Below, piece by piece: positions 24,985 through 33,572 of a stretch of DNA of 57,367 bases. The position numbers and the translations under genes are program-made. The notes beneath the pieces are model-generated. The model searched no databases and was not told the origin of the DNA. It worked only from the letters and a program-made list of their open reading frames with translations. Origin of the DNA: CAYOKT01 sp964404605 (GTDB taxonomy: Bacteria; Electryoneota; Electryoneia; Electryoneales; Electryoneaceae); the NCBI GenBank assembly GCA_964404605.1, contig CAYOKT010000005.1, positions 1 to 57,367 of the forward strand. Reading direction: 5' to 3'. Each line of letters opens with the position of its first letter. The first letter of the stretch is position 1.

Positions 24985-27900
24985 ATGGGTGATGCCACAG
25001 GACAATCACGGACCTCTTCCCGTCAACCCGCCGGGACCCCGACACGGCCGGATGTTGCCACGATGGGCAGTCGCGGGCATTCGGTGGAGAAAGGTACGGA
25101 GGGGCCTTCCTCGGATCTTCGCACCCTGGCGATCGCCTCGACCTTCACCGCGGAGCCGCTGAAGCTGTTCCTCCGGTTCTGGTTGGACCGGCTCGGGCTC
25201 CCTTTCTCCCCGCAATTTGCGCCCTACAACCAGGTTTTTCAGGAACTTCTCGATCCGGCAAGCCTGTTCGGCGGCAACCGCTCCGGCGTGAACGTGATCC
25301 TGGTCCGCTTCGATGACTGGTTTCGCTACCGGTCTCAAACCGGAGAGCACAAGGAAGGCGGCCCATTCGACGCGCAGGAGTTTGAACGGAACATCGATGA
25401 GTTGATCGCCGGAATCCGCGAGTCCGCCGGCAGGACTCATACCCCCCATCTTCTGCTGCTGTGTCCCCCCTCCCCCGTCGCCTCAAGTGATGACGCGCGA
25501 ACCGCGATCTATCGCGAGGGGACGGAGCGTCTGCTGGCCCCGTTCCGTGATTCGCCGGATATTCTCGCCTTCGGCTTCGAGCAAATCGTCGAACTCTATG
25601 ATATACGCGAAGTGCATGATTCACAAGGTGATGCGCTCAGTGCGATCCCCTACACCGAGAGGATGTTCGCCGCAATGGCCACATGGATCGCGCGAACATT
25701 GTACTCCTTGACCACCCCGCCGTTCAAGGTCATCGTCGCGGATTGCGACAATACCCTCTGGGACGGCGTGGTCGCCGAAGACGGTCCGGAGGGGATTCGG
25801 ATCGATCCCGTTCACCTCGAACTGCAATCCCTGCTCCTCGACAGGAAGAAAGCGGGGATGTTGCTCTGCCTCCTCAGCAAGAACCGCGAGGAGGATGTCT
25901 TCCGGGTGTTTGAACGCCGGGAGGAGATGCTCCTGAACGTCGAGGATCTTGCCGCCTGTCGCATCAACTGGCAAAGTAAATCCTTGAATATCAAGGAGCT
26001 TGCAGAAGAGTTGAACCTGGGGCTCGGCTCCTTCGTTCTCCTCGATGACAACCCGGTGGAGTGCGCGGAAGTCAATGCCGCATGCCCCGAAGTGTTGACG
26101 ATACTTCTTCCCGGGAGACCCTCCGAACGGTCTGCGTTGCTGAAAAACCTGTGGGCGCTGGATCGTTTCCGGGCGACGCGGGAGGACCGTGACCGCGCGG
26201 AGTATTACCGGGCGAACATCCACCGGGAAAGACTGAAACAGGCGGCCCCTTCCTTCTCGGAGTTCATCGAGGGGTTGCACCTTCAGGTCGATATCGAATC
26301 GATGCGGGAAGAGCAGCTGCCCCGTGTCGCCCAATTGACCCGGAGGACGAACCAGTTCAACGCCAGCGCGAAGCGGAGGACGGAAGCGGAGATCGAGGGT
26401 TGGCTGGGGGAGCCCGGCAACCACCTTCGTACCGTAACGGTGAGGGATCGCTTCGGCGAGTATGGGCTGGTCGGCGTGATGATGTATACGGCGGCCGAGA
26501 GTGCGCTCCGGGTCGATACCCTGCTGCTGAGCTGCCGGGTTCTCGGCCGGGGGGTGGAACATGCGATGCTCGCGGATCTCGGCGCGGCCGCCCGCGCCGA
26601 CGGGTTGGAGTGGGTGGAACTCCCCTTCCTCCCCACGGATCGGAATCTCCCGATCCAGGAGTTTCTCTCCTCGATCGACGGCGGGGAAAAGGTCGAGTAT
26701 TCCGGTAGCAGCCTTTTCCGCTTCCCGGCGGAAATCGCCGCCGCGGTCCGCTTCCGCCCCGAAGCCCGGTCACCAGGGCCGGACGTGCAGGGGGAGTCCC
26801 GGGCGGGGAGGGAACGTACACCACGGTCGCTCGAGTTGGCGGACCGGAACCGGACACTCAGGGATATCGCGGAGCGCTTCTCTTCCCTCGATGCCATCCT
26901 TGCCGCGGCGAAGGCGGAGGAGAGCGTCCTCCGGGAGGAGCGAATCCGGACGCGTTACAAGGCGCCGCGAAACTCCATCGAAAAGCAGGTTTCAGCCATT
27001 TGGTCCGGCGTCCTGGGAGTGGATCGGGTCGGGATCGACGACAATTTCTTCGAACTCGGCGGGCACTCGCTGCTCGCCACCCAGTGCATTTCCCGCATCA
27101 TGAGCCTGTTCGACGTTCAAATCGGCTTAGGTGAGTTCTTCTCCGCGCTCACCGTGGCGGAACTGTCGGAACTCATCGAGCGACGGATTGTGTCCGTGGG
27201 AAAGAAGGACGAACTCGCCGATCTCCTGGAAGAGTTGGAAGCGCTGCCGGAAGACGAGATCGAACGTCTGCTCGCCCCCGGGGTAGAGGAAGCGGCGCAG
27301 GTACGGGAAATCGAATCGCCGAGCCGACCCCCGGCGGAGGTCCCGGGGATGGATCAATTCGAGGAAGAAGCTCTCTCCTCGCCGATCCCGCCGGAAACCG
27401 TCCTCGCCACTCTCAGGATTCTCGCCGGGTACGAGGCGGTATCCGTCGAGCAGTCTGTCTTGCGCCAGGTCGGTTTCGTCACCAAGGACCGGCTGCCGGT
27501 GTTGAAACGTTCGTTGGAGAGTTACAACGCCTACGCGGCCAAGACCGGCCGCGACATCGCTTATACCGTAATGGATGATTCCTCGACTCCCGAGGCGCGA
27601 AAAGCCCATCGCGAGATGCTGACGGCGTTCCGTCACAAGCACGATGTGGAAGTGGCCTATGCCGGTCTCGAGGAGAGGTTGCGCTATGCGGGGTTGTTGG
27701 CGGAAGAGTGCCGGCTGCCGGAAGACCTCGTTGTGAGTACGCTGCTGGGCGCGCCGGATGCATTGGTCAAGACCGGAGCCAACCGCAACTCGCTGTATCT
27801 CCACTGCGTGGGAGAATCCTATTTCAGCACCGATGATGACATCCTCTGCGAACCACTCCGCCTCGCGGGCTCACGTGACCATCTCTCCCTGACTTCGGAA

Positions 27901-28980
27901 TTCGATTGCAACACCTATTATCCCGCTGCTTCTCTTCCGCAGGCGACAGCCTATACCGAACCCAGTTCGAGGGACATCTTCAAGATCCAGGAGGAGATCC
28001 TGGGGCGAAGCATCGCAGACCTTGCGATCGAAGCGGAGAAAAAGGGAGGACTGGAGGTGTCCCCCCTCGATGCGGAACACTACGAGGGGCTGAAACGTCA
28101 TGGCGGCAGGGTCCTGGTCTCCATCCTGGGAGTCGTGGGAGATTCCGGGTGGAACTTCCCCTTCGGGTACTGGGGCGAACCTTTCGGGTATCTCAGTTTC
28201 ACCGGTGAGAACCTCGACCGCCTGCTGCAATCGCGGGAGTTCTATCGGATGGCTTCGACGAGCCGCATCCTGGCTCGTTCCGTTGAACAGATCACCCTAA
28301 CGCCACACACCCACAGCATGAGCACCAATCTCGCCTATTACGGCGGCGAAGTTCTGCCGCCTTTCTATCCCATCCATCATGGCCATGACCTGATCTTCGG
28401 ATCCACCTGCAACATCGCTGTCCCGGGCGCCCATTACGGGGTTCTTCCGGAAGCACTCATACATGCTCCAATGGAGTCGAGAACCTATCATCCGGGCGAG
28501 ATGGTAAGAACCGCATCCTCGTTCGATATTACGAAGTTGCTCATCGAGTGCAATAAAACGTTCTCTCCCTCGGAACCGCCCCGCACGGCGGAGGAAGGCA
28601 TCGAGGCCCTCGGGCTGCATCTTGTCGAACTTGCAGCTCTGCCGTTGGAAAAGTTCGAGGAGAGGTTGAGGGATCAAGTGGATCTTTCCAGTGCAGCCCT
28701 GGTGCGGTTCCTGGAGCGAGGACTTCGGTCCAGAACCGGTGCGCCCGAAGAGTGGAAACAGGACGTGCGGAAGTATATCAGCCTCCTGAAGGAGGCGATG
28801 CGTGAGAAGGAATACATCGTTCCCATCGAGCTGCGTGTCTGCTACCCTCTGGATGAGGCTCGCGCTCGCAGCCGGGAGCTGGTCGGGGAGTTCGGCAGGA
28901 TTCTGATGGCCTGGCCGAAACTTGTCGAGGGGGCTCGGCGCCTTCGTGCATCCGGTGTCCGCCCCGGAGTTTTCCTCTGA
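24985..28980 (+). CDS. FkbH-PCP-glycosyltransferase fusion protein
   Basis: 1331 residues from ATG 24985 (AAGGA upstream). Residues of about 46-590 form an FkbH domain: an N-terminal SGNH-like part, then the HAD motif IVADCDNTLWDG with D253/D255, LLSKNRE, LLDDNPVE and a GNAT-like tail (TRRTNQFNASAKR). FkbH enzymes take 1,3-bisphosphoglycerate and load a glyceryl unit on a carrier domain. A PCP/ACP follows at 660-735, with the phosphopantetheine Ser695 in FFELGGHSLLATQ, then an NRPS-type helical linker (LADLLEELEALPEDEIERLL). Residues of about 800-1331 look like a GT-A glycosyltransferase: GFVTKDRLPVLKRSLESYN, a DDD metal motif at 950-952 (YFSTDDDILC) and HGHDLIFG with D1135 as candidate base. 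The fusion is unusual. It should prime the NRPS line encoded downstream. Confidence 0.88.
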   Translation: MGDATGQSRTSSRQPAGTPTRPDVATMGSRGHSVEKGTEGPSSDLRTLAIASTFTAEPLKLFLRFWLDRLGLPFSPQFAPYNQVFQELLDPASLFGGNRSGVNVILVRFDDWFRYRSQTGEHKEGGPFDAQEFERNIDELIAGIRESAGRTHTPHLLLLCPPSPVASSDDARTAIYREGTERLLAPFRDSPDILAFGFEQIVELYDIREVHDSQGDALSAIPYTERMFAAMATWIARTLYSLTTPPFKVIVADCDNTLWDGVVAEDGPEGIRIDPVHLELQSLLLDRKKAGMLLCLLSKNREEDVFRVFERREEMLLNVEDLAACRINWQSKSLNIKELAEELNLGLGSFVLLDDNPVECAEVNAACPEVLTILLPGRPSERSALLKNLWALDRFRATREDRDRAEYYRANIHRERLKQAAPSFSEFIEGLHLQVDIESMREEQLPRVAQLTRRTNQFNASAKRRTEAEIEGWLGEPGNHLRTVTVRDRFGEYGLVGVMMYTAAESALRVDTLLLSCRVLGRGVEHAMLADLGAAARADGLEWVELPFLPTDRNLPIQEFLSSIDGGEKVEYSGSSLFRFPAEIAAAVRFRPEARSPGPDVQGESRAGRERTPRSLELADRNRTLRDIAERFSSLDAILAAAKAEESVLREERIRTRYKAPRNSIEKQVSAIWSGVLGVDRVGIDDNFFELGGHSLLATQCISRIMSLFDVQIGLGEFFSALTVAELSELIERRIVSVGKKDELADLLEELEALPEDEIERLLAPGVEEAAQVREIESPSRPPAEVPGMDQFEEEALSSPIPPETVLATLRILAGYEAVSVEQSVLRQVGFVTKDRLPVLKRSLESYNAYAAKTGRDIAYTVMDDSSTPEARKAHREMLTAFRHKHDVEVAYAGLEERLRYAGLLAEECRLPEDLVVSTLLGAPDALVKTGANRNSLYLHCVGESYFSTDDDILCEPLRLAGSRDHLSLTSEFDCNTYYPAASLPQATAYTEPSSRDIFKIQEEILGRSIADLAIEAEKKGGLEVSPLDAEHYEGLKRHGGRVLVSILGVVGDSGWNFPFGYWGEPFGYLSFTGENLDRLLQSREFYRMASTSRILARSVEQITLTPHTHSMSTNLAYYGGEVLPPFYPIHHGHDLIFGSTCNIAVPGAHYGVLPEALIHAPMESRTYHPGEMVRTASSFDITKLLIECNKTFSPSEPPRTAEEGIEALGLHLVELAALPLEKFEERLRDQVDLSSAALVRFLERGLRSRTGAPEEWKQDVRKYISLLKEAMREKEYIVPIELRVCYPLDEARARSRELVGEFGRILMAWPKLVEGARRLRASGVRPGVFL

Positions 28981-29093
28981 AAGAGACTATCCGGTGCAGC
29001 AGTGGAACCATGTGCAGGGTTCAGGCGATCTGAGCGTCGTGAACGAGGTGGAGTGATTCCGCCGAGCTACACCCTGATCACACAGAGGGTTGT

Positions 29094-32000
29094 TTGAGCG
29101 ATCTCGCGAAAAAAATCGCCCGTTTGTCACCGGAGAAGCGGGCGGAGTTGGAAGCCAGGCTCCTCGAGCGTAGGGATTCCAGTCCTTCGGCAAGCCCCAT
29201 ACCGCGCCGGGGCCAAACGGGACCGGTTCCGCTCTCGTTCGCCCAGCAGCGCTTGTGGTTTCTCCAGCAGCTCGAGCCGGACAACCCGGTCTTCAACATT
29301 GCCAACGCCTTCCGTCTCAAGGGCCCGCTGGATGTCGAGAAGCTGCGGAAATCCCTCGAGATCATCGTCGAGCGGCATGGAACGCTACGAACGTCTTTCG
29401 GTGTGGAAGGTGGTGAAACCGTTCAGTGGATTCGTGAACCATCGAGCTTTCCGCTCCCGGTGACCGGGCTGCCGGAATTCTCCATCGACTCGGAGCGATT
29501 CCAGGATCTCCTGTGGGAGGAAACCGCCCGTCCCTTCGATCTCGGGTCCGATACTCTCCTCCGCGCGCACCTGTACCGCATGGGCGAGGACGACCATGTC
29601 CTGCTGCTCGTGATGCACCACATCTCATCGGATGGATGGTCCTGGGGAATCCTGTTCCGTGAACTCGAGCGGTTGTACGGTTCGGCCGACACCGCCGCCG
29701 CTTCCTCCCTGCCGCCCCTCCCGGTCGAGTACACGGATTATGCCTTGTGGCAACGGGAAACGCTCGCCGGCGGCACCCTCGAAGACCTGCTCGCCTACTG
29801 GCGAAGCACCCTCGAGGGCGCCTCGGAGGTGCTCGATCTGCCCACCGACCGGCCGCGCCGGAACAGGCAGACCTTCCGTGGGGACGGCGAAACCCTTTCC
29901 CTTCCCTCCACCTTTTCCGAGGAATTGAAAGCCTTCGCCATCAGGGAGGAGATGACCCCGTACATGTTGCTACTCGCGGGGTTCATGAACCTGCTCCATC
30001 GATATACGGGAAGCGAGGACATCAACGTCGGATCCATGGTCGCCGGGCGGACACGGGAAGAGCTGGAGCCACTGATCGGGTTCTTCGTCAACACCCTCGT
30101 GATGCGCGGTGACCTTTCCGGCGATCCGACGGTGAGGGAGATGCTGCACCGTGTTCGGGAAAACGTCCTCGGGGCGCAGGCTCACCAGGATCTACCGTTC
30201 GAAAAACTCGTCGATGTGTTGCATCCGCGGCGGAATCTGACCCATTCGCCCCTGTTCCAGGTGGCGTTCGTTCTGCAGAACACGGCGGTCGACCTCCCCC
30301 GCCTGGCCGGCCTGCGGGCCACGAAGCTGCCCGTCCGCCGCATGGCGGTGCAGTTCGACATCACCTTCTCTCTCATCGAACGACCCGACGGGTTGGAGGT
30401 GACCGCCCGTTACAACACGGACCTGTTCGATCGGGAGACCATCCGGCGGCTGCTGGCCCACTATCGCACCCTCCTGGCCGGGATGATGGCCGACCCCGAC
30501 TCCGCCCTGTCGAAGCTGCCCCTGCTCAGCGAGGAGGAAAGGCAGCGGGTCCTCGTGGAGTGGAATCGTCCGGAACCGCTTGAGGCCGAAGAACGGTGCG
30601 TGCACTGGTTGTTTGAGCGGCAGGTCGAAGAGTCGCCCGGTGCGGTCGCCCTGAGAATAGGTGATCGGACTGTCACCTACCGTGAATTGAACGAGCGCGC
30701 CAACCGGATCGCGCACCGTCTGCGGGGGCTGGGCGTCACCCCGGAGGAGCGGGTGGGGATCTGCCTCGAGCGATCCTTCGACATGATCGCCTCGGTGATC
30801 GGGGTTCTCAAGGCGGGCGGGGCGTATGTGCCCCTCGATCCCGGTTACCCGGACGAACGGTTGCGGATCATGCTCGAGGATGCCGCCTGCGCGGTCCTGC
30901 TCACCCGGGAGAAATTCAGAAGCCGGTTCGAGGGGTTCACCGGCGTCATTCTCCCCCTCGACGAGGAGGGGCGCGACCTCGCCGATCAGCCCGCAGCCAA
31001 CCCGCGGAGCGGCGTGTCGCCCGGGAATCTCGCCTATGTGATCTACACCTCCGGGTCCACCGGCACTCCGAAGGGGGTCATGATCGAGCATCGCTCCCTC
31101 GCCCACCGGATCGATGCGATGCGCGAGATGTTCCAACTGACCCCGGAAGACCGGCAGTTCCAGTTCGTCTCCTTCAGCTTCGATGTTTTCGGTGAAGAGG
31201 TCTATCCCCCGCTCTGCAGCGGGGGATCGCTGGTCCTGGTTCCGGACACCCGGTTGCTCACGCCCCTCGAGCTGATCGACACCTGCGAGCGCTACGGCGT
31301 AACCAAGCTGAACGTCCCCGGCTCCTACTGGCACCGGATCATAAACGAACTGGAAGCGGCCGGGCGCAGCATCCCATCGTCGATCCGGTTATTCGTGACC
31401 GGCGCGGAAAGCCCCTCCTACGCCAAATTCCTGAAATGGAAGAACCTGGCGAAGCACCCCATCCGCCTGTTCAACCTCTACGGCCCGACGGAAGCCACGA
31501 TCGTGGCGACCGCGCACGAGATTTCCGGGGACGGGGAACCGATGAACCGGCGCCGGAAGATCCCCGTCGGCCGCCCCCTCCCGGGGACGAGTCTTTACCT
31601 CCTCGATCGGCATGGCAACCTGGTTCCGCCGGGGGTGGTCGGGGAAGTGTACATCGGCGGGGTCGGCGTGGGACGCGGCTACCTCGATCGTCCGGAGCGC
31701 ACCGCGGAAGCGTTTCTTCCCGATCCCTTCGCGCCCGAACCCGGCGCGAGAGTCTACCGGACCGGCGATCTCGCGCGCTACCTGCCGGATGGGACCATCG
31801 AGTTCGTCGGCAGGGCGGATCAACAGGTCAAGATTCGCGGTCTGCGCATCGAACTGGGGGATATCGAAACGGCATTGCGGCGGCATGAGGCGATCCGGGA
31901 CGCCGTGGTCACCCTTGTGGAGAGCGAAACGGGAGACAAGCGCCTGGTCGGGTATGTTGTGCCGGAGGACGGGGCGACGCCGGATCAGGGCGCCCTGCGC

Positions 32001-33572
32001 GGTTTTCTGCTCGAACGACTGCCTGACTACATGATTCCGGCCGTGATTCTTGAACTGAAGGAGTTTCCCCTCACCCCGAACGGCAAGGTGGACCGGGCAG
32101 CCCTGCCGGAACCGGGACAAGAGGATCTAACCCCCACCGGCGGCATGGTGCCTCCCCGGAACCGGTTGGAGGCTTTCCTCGCGGAGCTGTTCTCCGAAAC
32201 CCTCGGTCTCGAAAGTGTCGGCGTCGAGGATGATTTCTTCGCCCTCGGGGGCGATTCCATCCAGGCGGCGATTCTGATCAACCGGCTGCAACAACGGCTT
32301 GACAGGTACATTTACATCGTTTCCCTCTTCGATGCGCCGACCGTCGCCGGGCTGGCGGCCTATCTGAAAGAACGATACCGCGATGCCGTCGCGCAGTACC
32401 TTGAACCCGATGAACCGGCCGGGGCGGAAACCGGCCGTGGGAAAGGGCCGGTGGATGAAGAGGTGCTTTCCCGTGTCCGGGGTGGGTTGCGGCAGTTCAT
32501 CCCTGCACAGGAGACGACTCTCTCCACGGGGAGAAAGCTGAAGCGCGCCCTGTTCCTCCTCGCCCCTCCCCGCTCCGGGACCACCCTGATGCGGGTGATG
32601 CTCGCCGGTCATCCACGGCTCTTCGCCCCGCCCGAACTCTATCTCCTCATGTTCACCACGCTCGGGGAACGGGCGGGTACGTTTTCCGGCCGCCAGTCGT
32701 TCTGGAAGGAGGGGTTGATTCGGGCGGTGATGGCGCTCCACGATATCGACGCGGACGAGGCCTCCGCGAGACTCCGGCGGGAGGAGGAAGCGAACCAACC
32801 TGTGCTGGAGTACTATCGCAAGCTGCAGGAGGCGCTCGGCGACCGGATCCTCGTGGACAAGACCCCGTTCTACGCCTTTTCCCCGGCGACACTCGGCCGG
32901 ATGGAGGAGAGCTTCGAGGACGCGTTCTATCTCCATCTCGTGCGCCACCCGTACGGGATGATTCACTCCTTCGTCGAGGCGAAGATCGCCACCGTTCTGC
33001 CGCCCGTGGACGGGGTCCGCCCCGAACAACTCGCCGAGAGCATTTGGCGGATCAGCCACGGGAATTCTTTAGCGTTCCTCGATGGGATTCCCCCCTCGCG
33101 GCAGATACTGGTACATTTCGAGGATCTCGTCCGGGAACCGCGGCGGGTGATGGAGGCGGTCTGCGAGGGGATCGGAATCCCCTTCGAGGAGGAGATGCTG
33201 GAGCCTTACAGGGAGAAACGGCAGCGGATGACGGATCCCATCCATCCGCTTTCCCGGATGATCGGCGATGTGAAGTTCCACGAGCATCGTGGCGTGGAGG
33301 CGCAGGTCGCCGACCGCTGGCGCGATGCGTACCGCGAGGACATTCTCAGCGAGGCGACGTGGGACCTCGCCGCCCGCTTCGGATACGACAACCCCTGGAA
33401 GATGGAGGGTGAAAGCGCGCCGGAGAGCGGGTCGGCGGCGTTCGAGGGTATCAAGTCCACGGAAAAGGGTGAATCCGCCGCGGAAATCCTGGAGCGACTC
33501 GACCGGATGTCCGATGAAGAGGTCAGCCGTCTGCTGAGTGAGGAATTCGGCGACGAGGAGACTCCCGGATGA
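29094..33572 (+). CDS. NRPS module with C-terminal sulfotransferase domain (C-A-PCP-ST)
   Basis: 1492 residues from a TTG at 29094 with AGAGGG upstream; no ATG fits. Order: N-terminal docking-like helix (LSPEKRAELEARLLERR); condensation domain with H175-H176-x3-D180-G181; adenylation domain about 498-1005 (YTSGSTGTPKGV, NLYGPTEATI, YRTGDLARYLPDG, NGKVDR); PCP with Ser1055 in FFALGGDSIQ; and a PAPS-dependent sulfotransferase at about 1148-1440, with the 5'-phosphosulfate loop APPRSGTTL (1157-1165) and LHLVRHPYGMIHSF near 1280-1293. A helical tail (AAEILERLDRMSDEEVSRLL) ends it. A hand alignment to GrsA gives binding-pocket residues D-V-E-N-V-G-L-I-V-K, closest to a published ornithine code (seven of ten). 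It should extend the glyceryl starter and sulfate the intermediate. Confidence 0.92.
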   Translation: MSDLAKKIARLSPEKRAELEARLLERRDSSPSASPIPRRGQTGPVPLSFAQQRLWFLQQLEPDNPVFNIANAFRLKGPLDVEKLRKSLEIIVERHGTLRTSFGVEGGETVQWIREPSSFPLPVTGLPEFSIDSERFQDLLWEETARPFDLGSDTLLRAHLYRMGEDDHVLLLVMHHISSDGWSWGILFRELERLYGSADTAAASSLPPLPVEYTDYALWQRETLAGGTLEDLLAYWRSTLEGASEVLDLPTDRPRRNRQTFRGDGETLSLPSTFSEELKAFAIREEMTPYMLLLAGFMNLLHRYTGSEDINVGSMVAGRTREELEPLIGFFVNTLVMRGDLSGDPTVREMLHRVRENVLGAQAHQDLPFEKLVDVLHPRRNLTHSPLFQVAFVLQNTAVDLPRLAGLRATKLPVRRMAVQFDITFSLIERPDGLEVTARYNTDLFDRETIRRLLAHYRTLLAGMMADPDSALSKLPLLSEEERQRVLVEWNRPEPLEAEERCVHWLFERQVEESPGAVALRIGDRTVTYRELNERANRIAHRLRGLGVTPEERVGICLERSFDMIASVIGVLKAGGAYVPLDPGYPDERLRIMLEDAACAVLLTREKFRSRFEGFTGVILPLDEEGRDLADQPAANPRSGVSPGNLAYVIYTSGSTGTPKGVMIEHRSLAHRIDAMREMFQLTPEDRQFQFVSFSFDVFGEEVYPPLCSGGSLVLVPDTRLLTPLELIDTCERYGVTKLNVPGSYWHRIINELEAAGRSIPSSIRLFVTGAESPSYAKFLKWKNLAKHPIRLFNLYGPTEATIVATAHEISGDGEPMNRRRKIPVGRPLPGTSLYLLDRHGNLVPPGVVGEVYIGGVGVGRGYLDRPERTAEAFLPDPFAPEPGARVYRTGDLARYLPDGTIEFVGRADQQVKIRGLRIELGDIETALRRHEAIRDAVVTLVESETGDKRLVGYVVPEDGATPDQGALRGFLLERLPDYMIPAVILELKEFPLTPNGKVDRAALPEPGQEDLTPTGGMVPPRNRLEAFLAELFSETLGLESVGVEDDFFALGGDSIQAAILINRLQQRLDRYIYIVSLFDAPTVAGLAAYLKERYRDAVAQYLEPDEPAGAETGRGKGPVDEEVLSRVRGGLRQFIPAQETTLSTGRKLKRALFLLAPPRSGTTLMRVMLAGHPRLFAPPELYLLMFTTLGERAGTFSGRQSFWKEGLIRAVMALHDIDADEASARLRREEEANQPVLEYYRKLQEALGDRILVDKTPFYAFSPATLGRMEESFEDAFYLHLVRHPYGMIHSFVEAKIATVLPPVDGVRPEQLAESIWRISHGNSLAFLDGIPPSRQILVHFEDLVREPRRVMEAVCEGIGIPFEEEMLEPYREKRQRMTDPIHPLSRMIGDVKFHEHRGVEAQVADRWRDAYREDILSEATWDLAARFGYDNPWKMEGESAPESGSAAFEGIKSTEKGESAAEILERLDRMSDEEVSRLLSEEFGDEETPG

